Below, one piece after another: positions 1 to 8,500 of a stretch of 10,491 nt of DNA. The stretch's first letter is position 1. The number at the start of each line of letters is the position of its first letter. The position numbers were made by a program, and so were the translations under genes. The stretch spans positions 1 through 10,491 of the forward strand of contig FLMG01004372.1 of NCBI GenBank assembly GCA_900088475.1. The letters run 5' to 3'. The stretch comes from Hyphochytrium catenoides (lineage: Eukaryota; Sar; Hyphochytriomycetes; Hyphochytriales; Hyphochytriaceae). The notes beneath the pieces were generated by a model. The model was not told where the DNA came from and did not search any database. It saw nothing but the letters and a program-made list of their open reading frames with translations.

Positions 1-137
1 TAGCCCCTCCAAAGATTCAACAAATAGTTTGACAAACTGCAGCCCTACAAGGTTACACCAAGCCTCAAACGTCTTAAAGTTGCTCTCCTTCAGACAACCA
101 ATTCTGATAGCCGGCATAGACACATCAAAAAATGCCT
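1..137 (-). CDS. Exon of a minus-strand gene running off the left edge (partial, unidentified)
   Basis: On the minus strand a frame is open from about 137 to the window edge, about 45 codons. It encodes well-mixed globular sequence, for example SMPAIRIGCLKE and FKTFEAWCNLVGLQFVKLF. Immediately upstream (minus sense) is a pyrimidine-rich CTTCTCAACTTCTTTCAG, a textbook 3' splice site; a second AG five bases on (CACAG) would also serve. I do not recognise the protein. The plus strand also has an open frame here, so the strand call rests on the acceptor and on the composition. Confidence 0.4.
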
Positions 138-394
138 GTGCTGAAAGAAGTTGAGAAGCCACAAACTACCAAACGTCAAGCTTCTGCTTGGATCTTTCAG
201 TAGAGAATTTTGACTATGCTATCCTTCCTCTTTCATTCGTGTCGGGGGTCTCTTTTTATAGCTCGTCGCCCTTCTCTCTTGCGTCCTCATTCACTCTATC
301 TTTCTCGATGGCTCTCTCCCTTTTAAGGGCCAGTGTTGGATCTTTCACTTACTATCAATATCTGGCGTCTCCTGGAAGGCGTCATGGCACACTC

Positions 395-815
395 CTATGA
401 CAGCAACCTTCTAGGTTTAACGCTGCTGTTGACCTCTGAGGTAGCGCACATTTCGTGACTGAAAAGTGGTTAGTAGGGTGGTGACAAGATGATGAGCAGC
501 TCGTGAATTGGCGATTGCCCAGATGCCCGTCTCAACCTTACACAATAGGAAGGGCAAAAGCCGTCTCTCCCTTGTGCCAAGTACTATTGACCTAACTAGG
601 GACAACCTTACAGCGGAGTCTGGCTCAAGATTGCATTAACCAAAGTTGGGTGCTGCAGTCACGAGCTGAGGGGTATCGTGTAGGCTCAAACCCAGATGCA
701 AACATTTGGCAATTCATCATTACGATGGGAGAATCTTCAGTACGTACCAGCCGCTATAGGCCATAACATTGGAGATTTGTGCTTCAATCACTTTAGATGA
801 CAGGCAGACTAATCC
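395..815 (-). CDS. Tentative spliced minus-strand gene, 3' part
   Basis: One phase-consistent chain on the minus strand joins 815-744, 652-613 and 458-395. It ends at a TAG (397-395) after SSVKPRRLLS. The best single piece of support is the intron at 541-459 or 612-459: donor GTAAGG, branch-point-like CTACTAAC and acceptor CACTTTTCAG, all on the minus strand. Exon 815-744 encodes VCLSSKVIEAQISNVMAYSGW, which looks protein-like. The 744/743 donor (GTACTG) is weak, and an alternative exon, 591-542, uses the other donor. The product is unknown, and the relation to the left-edge exon is unresolved: it could be the same gene or a second one. Confidence 0.25.
459..541 (-). other. Strong minus-strand intron signature
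   Basis: In minus sense the stretch runs from GTAAGGTTG to CTACTAACCACTTTTCAG, 83 nt. It combines a consensus donor, a perfect yeast-like branch sequence and a pyrimidine-rich acceptor at proper spacing. It is the clearest evidence that the left part of the window is transcribed leftward. Confidence 0.45.
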
Positions 816-1089
816 CTAGCTGGGCAGAAGACTTCTCTCTTCTGCTTCCAACGTTAAGCGACATTAGACCTCCGTCGATAACTGTAACACGCCTTCGTTT
901 ACTGGAATCTGTCTTCCGCCATCCAGATTGTCTTATCTTGAATCGCCCTCTACCGAACAATCTGCTGAACCTCCTCGCCGATTGTATACTTCTAAGCGAA
1001 CGTCATCAAATAATGAAGATTGGTAAAGAAGAAGAGAATCGCAGTAGTGGGCGTGTTTCAGCTCCCTCCCTCCCTGTCAACATCTGAAT
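816..1089. other. Ambiguous coding stretch, strand unresolved
   Basis: The plus strand has one open frame with an ATG at 797 (96 codons, Leu/Ser/Pro-rich). The minus strand is open over a similar span in a different frame (about 80 codons, Arg-rich, containing RRRVTVIDGGLMSLN) and ends at a stop near 793. Neither has a recognisable motif. Given the leftward splice signals at 459-541, the minus reading, perhaps as an upstream exon of the leftward gene, seems slightly more likely. Confidence 0.2.
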
Positions 1090-1600
1090 GATGGGTGTTA
1101 CAAGTGGTTCATAGTAATCGATAAATATAGCTTTCTATTGGTTCTTGAATGATCTAGTTTACAGTAGTTCTGCCTCATCTGCCCTATTAAAGATAAAGGG
1201 GTAGATCAGTGCGTTTATCCTTGATCAAGACGGAAGATGTTTGCGATTCGCTCTGGTTGACAAAGGGAAAGTGGTTACAACCCTAAAAGGACGAATCGCC
1301 GAAACAAATGAAGGATAGAGTTATCCTCTTCTTGCTTCCTGCCTCCGCACCTTCGCTTTGCCTGTCCAGACGACTTGATTGGAGCTCTCAATGGCACCAG
1401 CAGCGGCTCTATCTAGGGATGAACGCCGCCCGGCCGCAGCTTAGGGATGATCGCCGGCCGCAGTTCCTGCCGCAGGGCGGACTAAACGATTAGACAGTAA
1501 GCGTTATGATCATTCACCGTCATGGTAAGATGGACACTGTGTAGGATGTCACGTTCTAACTCTGAAATATGCGGCCCCAAAACCATTAGCTGGCCGATGA
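1090..1600. other. Probable intergenic / divergent promoter space
   Basis: No exon with supporting splice sites or motif could be assigned here. The left part (about 1100-1200) is AT-rich, with an ATAAATATAG run at 1121-1130 and an ATTGG (reverse CCAAT) at 1137-1141; both are weak hints of promoter elements. The right part is GC-rich with a tandem repeat. A 61-codon plus frame at 1308-1493 and a GTAAGC at 1497 could mark an upstream exon of the giant gene, but no phase-consistent join to the exon at 1670 was found. Confidence 0.35.
1414..1465. repeat. Imperfect GC-rich tandem repeat, two copies
   Basis: Two adjacent copies start with TAGGGATGA at 1414 and 1442 (offset 28). Both run into a GCC-rich stretch and end in GGCCGCAG. 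The second copy has lost about four bases and has one A-to-T change near the start. The offset is not a multiple of three, so the repeat does not preserve a reading frame, which argues against coding use. Confidence 0.7.
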
Positions 1601-1669
1601 ACAGCCACGCTCCCAGAAGACTATCATCTAGACATTTGTAAGATCCATCAGCCTCAGCGGTCAAGAAGC

Positions 1670-2558
1670 ATGGCACTAGAGTCAGCTAGAAGGTCCTCGC
1701 TTGAGACTTGGCAATCGATGCAAGCAGAGACGAGGCCGGACAGTCAAGGTGCAATTATGGAAGAGTCGCTCTCATCATCCCGATTGATTTCTAAAATTTT
1801 GATCCACCTTCTAGACGACAGTGATAGCGGAACAGCTCCAGAGTGGGTCTTTAGTCAGCTTTGGAAGCAAAATGCCATACAGAAGTGCAAAGTGGGGATG
1901 CCTGACACGGTAAAAGTAGCCCAACTTGAATTTTTCTTGCTGTTAGGCTCACCTCGAGCGGTAACGATTATGCAGATTATTTTCGAAGATGGTCTCCCGA
2001 ACCGTTGGTTATTTACCAACAGGGAGGGATTTATCTGTAAAAAGAAGGCCATGCAGAGTGCTGATATTCTAGAGCGGTTCCTCAGAGTGGCAGCGACTAA
2101 TCCAAGAGCGGACTCCGCAAAAATCGCTGTGCTGCGGTAAAGAGAGTTGACCATTCTCATGCGAGTTGCCTAACAGAGAGACCTGACTGACCTTTCTTTT
2201 CTATAGGTTTGTAAATGGTTCTCACCATGTCATAGGGGAAGAGGAGTTCCGCATTTTTATGAGTCACTGGCCGCGCCATGATATTCATATCGCTGCGCTA
2301 CAGGTGGGTACTTCTATGGTTATCGAGTCCCAGAAAGAAGAAAAGAGTAAGTGTGGAAGGCTAGATCAAACTAATGTGTGCAAACCGCAGCCATATGTAC
2401 AGAGTAAAGGCGAGAACGGCACCGTCTACCTAAACCAATACACCGCAGTATTGACAGAAGAAGCTCAAGGGCTTTTGGCTAAACCTTTGCACTGCACAGA
2501 CAAGTTCGAAGGTGTTTACAAGCAAGCCGGCGAGGGGCGCACGTCCGATGTCTTCAAG
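1670..2558 (+). other. N-terminal region of the giant protein, no recognised domain
   Basis: Exons 1-3, residues 1 to about 244. The first exon encodes a polar leader and then a largely helical stretch with hydrophobic runs such as KVAQLEFFLLLGSPRAV and QSADILERFLRVAA. Exon 2 reads on from a split Arg codon (CG|G) into FVNGSHHVIGEEEFRIFMSHWPRH. I do not recognise a named family. Donor 2137 (GTAAAG) and acceptor 2206 (TTTTCTATAG) are good, with a branch-like CTGACTGAC between them. An in-frame GT...AG segment, 2304-2390, can be removed or kept without changing the downstream frame. Confidence 0.65.
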
Positions 2559-5500
2559 GTTAGAAGCAGCAAGTGTCGACCATCACAAACTAGGTCCTCG
2601 GCTAATTTGCGGTGCTGACAGGAGAGAAACAAGTCCTTGGCGAGTAAGCTTAACTCAGACCTGGACTCGATCACAAATAATGTTGTGCGATACATCGAGT
2701 CCTTTAACCGCGTCAGGGTGAGGACGCTGTCGCTCGAGTATACAGTTGATGATGATGACCAGGTTCGTTAGTCAAAGCACCTCATGAAGTCCTTATCAAA
2801 TCCTTCATTTCAATTACTTGGGCTGACGTTTTCCGCCATTCAGATCTGGCTATTATGGTGCCGTGGAGTTACCCTTCAGCAGCTTGCAGGTATAGAGACC
2901 ATTGAGAAAGGAGTCGGGCCAGAGCTACCAGCAGATGTAGCCTCCAAAGACCAACTGGAGCATTTGGAGGAGTCCCAACTAGTGACTCGGCAGATGGAAG
3001 ATGCCATGAAAACTCTCGGCCGACCAGAGACTGCTTCTGCCCCAAGCCAGCCAAGTGGAAGTGGACCATCAGAAGGAGCTATGGCAAGGTAAGCTAACTC
3101 TTTTTCAAAACGCCGCTGTGGAGTCACCCTATAATCCAGGATGACAGACAATTCTAACCTTTACGTTCTTTTGGCATGTGGGAAGGCGAGGCTTGAAGGG
3201 AACCGTGCGGAAACGGGACCGAAGGGTACAAAGTGACTCTATCGTGGTGGTAGAGGATACTGCTGCGGGGCAGCATGATGATCAAGAGGTGGCGATAACC
3301 GTATCAGGAGACGGTCGAAAACACTTTCCGACGCCATTTCGGTGCTACGGAGACTATTGCTCCTACAAGCTCTCGGATCCTGCTTCCATCAAACAAAAGT
3401 TGATGCCTTCTCTAGCTTCAAGCCTTTTCTCCACAGAAGAGTGGCGGGATATTGGTAAGTGTTGGGTACGCCACCTCTCTGTGACAGCCACTGCTTGGAG
3501 TGTGACTTGATGGTCCCTCAATGTACATGTTTGTTCTATCTAGCTTCAGAGATGCAAGGCTACAATCCTCTTGAGCATGAAGAGATGTCCCCTAGAAAGG
3601 CGGGCCAATACTTTGCTACAATCACATACAAGAGCATCCTTCTGGCAAGAGAGGAACGTCGAGGACTAAATGAACAGCAAACGGTAACGCTAGCGCACTC
3701 CATCTCGTCATCGTCACCTGCACTTACCCACTGCTACCCGGTTTATATTTCTTTTGTAGAGGCAACCTGAGTTTCTGCTTGGCTCAGAGGTAGGGAAAGA
3801 CAGCAACAGACTGAGAGGCAAAGGAGTTGGGCAATCTCTCCTCAAGCAGACAGGTGATGCAGACTTTGGCGCTCGTTATATGCCTCTTCTAATCAGTCAG
3901 TGCACCTCATATGACTGGACAATATTGACTTCAATGTCCACTGAATCAACAGAGCTTACAGTCATGCGTTCGCAACAACGTCTTGCGCGTGAGGGGACAA
4001 CAGGGCTAGCAAACTACTACCGGCACGTGAAAGTGTGCGCTAATTGCTTCACGATATACTCTATTTTAGATAAGGCGCGAACTCTATTGCTGGTGAGAGT
4101 GCTACAGCGCATAGGTCTCCCTTATGCTCGTTGCCGTCATACTCTAATCGATTGAATGGGAACCTTCCCACCTCATGCAGCAAAAGTCTCTTCAGCGATC
4201 AGAGGAGGCTTCTTCAAAGAGTAGAATTAGGGCCATCCCAAAAGCCATTCACCCAAATCAAGAGAAGACTCCGGCGTCGCCGATAGTCTCATCCGGTAAT
4301 AGTTCGAGAGATGGCTCTGTCCCTGATACGACGACAACAGTGGACAAGGGACCCATAGTTCTTGAACACGATAAAGAAAAGTTACCAGCCATCACCTCGC
4401 CCTCTGCCAACAAAGGTGAGTTTTCACGATATAGTGTGCACTCACATTACCAAACTCAAGAGGAGAGGCCATAACATGACCTTCAACTTGTAGGCCACAG
4501 GCCTAATGGCAAGTATTTACGTTCCAACCCTCAGAACCTCATCAAGTCTCCAAAGGTGAGCCCAGTCTAAGCATCTTAAAAGGATGCCCTCACTAAAAGC
4601 CATGTCTGCACATAAATCCGTAGAAGGTTACGGCGATCGACGACTATCTTCGAGGCTCGCCTAACGCTCTTAAGGTTCCAAAGGACGTAGAGGACGAGCA
4701 GCGCACTGAACCAACAAAATGCGAACTAAGAGAGTCGACCCCCACTGCACCATGTGCTGGCATACTTGTAGTCGCAGGTAGTTGTCTGCATGGATTGCAT
4801 GTTCCCATCCATCCCTTCCTCGGTAACTTCCGTTCATCTTGCTAGAGGAAGACAAAGAAGGCGCTGCACGCATTGTGAGCATCCTGCTAGAACATCATTT
4901 CGTGGTCCACATTGCCAAGAGTTGTGAGGAGGTATGATCGACTTCAAGACAAAAAAGACCGTCGGAGGTCAATTGAAGCGAGAACTTCTTATAGCTATCC
5001 TTGCCTCACCTCTCATATCGTTGACCATAGGTTATGGATTATGCGGGGAGGATCGGCCCTGAAGAGGTTCAGGCATTTCTAGTCGATCGGAATTTTGCAA
5101 CCTTAGGCGCAGGGTCTCTTACTAAGCAGATCCGGCAGCTTGAAGAGGAAAGGGTTCGTTGCGCAAGCCTATTCTTTCTAACGCTCCCGCTAAATATATG
5201 GGTGTTGTAGGCTACGCAGCTCTCCCGAAAGCGTCCCATCATCTGCACGAGTGATCGTACGGCTCCAGAGGATCTGCGAAGCTACATGGAGGTAACTCCA
5301 TGCCGTAACTCATGTGACCTGTACCTGTTAACATAACCTTGCGTTTAGGCGGGAATGGATGGATGTATTGGCAAACCTGTCACTGCCGAGGCTCTGCTGA
5401 GTACTGTCACTGCCGCAGTTCCATCTCACAAAACCTTAAATGCTTCTTTAGTAGGATCAGAGAAGGGTAATGGCCGTACTCTTTGTTGCTCATCTTCTTC

Positions 5501-8500
5501 CTATGAATGGTTCCTTATGGAAATACTGATCATAGCCCTCATTAGGTGCTGAGCGCACGAGCTCAAACTTAGAGACCCGCCAACTCCACGCTGTAGGGAG
5601 GTCTACTGCTGTGGTGGCATCGTCAATGACCAAGCCAGGTGGCTCATTGGCGGAAGATAGAGTAGACGAGATAGTTCACAGAAGATTTCAGGTGGGCCCT
5701 TTACTGTTCATGACTACCTCTCGCAGTTGTAGTCTCGACTATCAGCAACATTCCTCGTTAGCTGAGTAATTTTCTCAGATGGATGCGGACACTTGCATTC
5801 CATACTGCGTCATTGGTAGAGCCCCACAAGATGGGGATAGAGACAGACAACGCTTCTTTTCCCTTGTGGTCACTCATGACACATTCGACACCTATGAAAG
5901 GCTGCAAATACTCTTCACACAGATTGTTGGCAAGTATCCCGGTCTACAGGTGACACAACGACCACACAGACTTCCCAAATGTGGTGACCACTGAGGAATC
6001 CGCGTCACCTTCCCTCCAGGTGCTTCTTTGGAACTACCCGGGACAAGCTTTTACGACCTTCCGAAGGGATGTGAGCCTGAATAACGTTTACTTGGCGGAC
6101 TGTCTAGACGCTCTTCTTGTTCATGGTAGGAAGAGAGTACTTCATCTAAGGATATTGACCGTCTCGTTATGCTTTTGAACCTCTTCTCCGTTGACCACTT
6201 TTGTCACATAGCTGGCTCTTACGGAACGAGAGAGTTCAACAACACACACCCTTTCTACCTGCTAGGGTAAGTCCTCAAACGACACATGCTTGTCTTTGAA
6301 AGAGGCTCATTTTGCCGCGTAAACAACTCTCCTTGTTGGCGGTGCAGGTTTGGGAATGGCGCAAGCATTTCATTATATCACGCGTATGCTCACCATTCGG
6401 ACTACGTCCGTGGTATCCTATCCTTCAACGGGTTCACCTTTGTGGACTCGCACCTTGCAGGTATGGGAAGTAGATTAACCACTACTCTGCGAGATGTAAG
6501 AGTAGTTGTATTGAAGTGTATCTTTCATCCACTCTATCACCAGGCATCGTACATGATTGTCTCAACGTCTTCAACTGCTCACCGCCATCGCGCCCAGATC
6601 TACCCGTTTACTTTTATACGCGTTTCATTTTCAGTGGCCAATACCTATCAACCGTAAGCGGATGTTGACGTTAGTTGCATGAGCCTCGTCTTGGCCTTAG
6701 CCGCTCCGTCCTTCACTTCCTCCTACACTCTGTAGGTGTCAACTCCGCTAGCACTCAACTTGTACACGGCTGTTACCAATCCTATAACGCTTGAGGGGCG
6801 GGTTCAACTCTGTATGGGCATACTGAAGCATGTTGACCTAAGATCGTTGCTGGACAAGATTGACGTAAGTTAACTTCTTCCAGATGCACTGTCTTCGCGG
6901 AAATTTTTCCTTAACCGTTAATACGCCTCACTGGGGTTACCAAACCTCAACCGTTCTCGTGCTTCCTCTGTTATGGTCGCCAACCCCATTTAGGCTCCAC
7001 TCGTTGTAGTCCAGTCCCAGCAAAACGGGCTAGTGCGGCCGCTCCACGGAGATATGTTCATAGAGAAAAGAGGAGGGAGTAGTGCTTCAATACACAGGTC
7101 CTTAAAGAACAGAAAAGCACCCTGTGTTGTCCGGTAAGGTTTGATGGCCCTAACACTGTCTAGAAGCCGCAAAAAATCGTCCTACTCATCGTATTGCTTT
7201 GCCCAAACTGAACTGACGTATCGTACGCTTCAGCATTAGGGGGGGACATGAGCTCTTCCAAGAGAACAAAAAAGCAGTAATGACTCTTGTTGAGCAAATG
7301 GTGACAGGTTATCATGAACAATATGACGCTCTGTGGGACCCCAACAAGTATTTGAAGGAGCAACAAAGAGTTGACAAGGATGGTAGGTGCACCGCTTGCA
7401 GTACTTCTCTTTTCTCCTATATTGTGTGGCAGAGCCCTGCTTGAGTTTGCCTTGTTCATCTTAAGAACCCGCACGCCCCCTTCACTGTCTTGTCTTTGGC
7501 CATTGGTATTCTTTAGGTGAGGCGACGAACGTGGCCCCTCACTTTGAAGATGTCTTTCTTGAGCAAATCCTTAAAGTGGTTAAAGCGGCTGTTCCATCGC
7601 CCTCGTTGGCTCAGCAAGAACAAGACTATAGGAGCCAAATTGCGAAGAGCGCAACGGAAGGAAAAACGACAGACCCGAGGACTGACAACGTCCCTGGTAT
7701 GAAGTACTGATATCTTTCCATTTACTCCTGCGACTGTCGTTCCTAGCTTATCGCACAAGTTTTAAGCGTAAGGCTTGTGAGGAGAGGTGTACCTTCTTCG
7801 TGCTCACCGTAGCATCGTCTAAATACTGCAGATGCTTGGCAAGGGTTCAAAAAACAGAAACGTGAAGAAGCACAAAAACTTCGTGCGGCTCTTGGCGAAG
7901 TCTCATGTTCCGCAGCGCCAGATCACGCTACACCTGTTCGTGACCCTCTTCGTCCGAAGGCAAAAGGAGCTGATAGAATCGGCAAGGTGATAAACACTGT
8001 ACATGTTCCCTTTTCCTTCTGCTCTTAATCAAAACCTCCCATTATCTAACTTGTCCTTATTGGAGGTCTGTACTTCTCTTATAACATTATTGGCTCCCTG
8101 TCATTGTAGATACAGCTCTTCCAACTACATTCTGACTGCAAAACAAAAGGCATTTATAGATGTACTGGTATTAGAGTCTAACTTTATCTTTGCTTAGACT
8201 TTTCTTCCGCTCGACCCCACTCTCGCAGCGTTTGAGAAGTACGAACGCCAGGGGCCAGTTTCATCCTTGCCTTCAGGTATTGTCAAACTGGACTTATGCT
8301 TGAGTGCCTGCGTCTTCACCAATCACCATGGCTTTCATCTACCTTAGGTGTACTCAACATGGCAGAGGTGAAGGAGTACATGGGATGGAGGGTGAAGAGA
8401 AATAAGAAGAGGTAAGGGGAGTGTTTCTTGTCATACCTTTGGTTGAAAAACGTAGGTCAGCTACTCGCCGCTCATTTTTGTGTGTTGACAGGCTACGCCG

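Noticed and set aside
188-400. 70-codon plus-strand frame rich in Ser, Leu and Phe
   Set aside because: It starts at a TTG and reads antisense through the presumed minus-strand intron; its composition is typical of antisense of purine-rich intron or coding DNA.
1482-1676. 64-codon minus-strand frame with a hydrophobic middle (LLGAWLFIGQLMVLG)
   Set aside because: It needs a GTG start for full length and overlaps the plus gene's start region. There are no matching splice partners. It was considered as a small gene but support is too thin.
4759-5430. Bacterial contamination or a recent bacterial transfer carrying a response regulator
   Set aside because: The receiver is cut by four spliceosomal-type introns and is in frame with eukaryotic-style flanking domains, so it is an integral part of this gene.
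6286-6657. 123-codon continuous plus frame read as one exon through the hydrolase region
   Set aside because: It is in frame with the true exon only in part; reading through replaces conserved hydrolase sequence with intron sequence. Splicing at 6460/6544 restores FVDSHLAG-IVHDCLNVF in phase.
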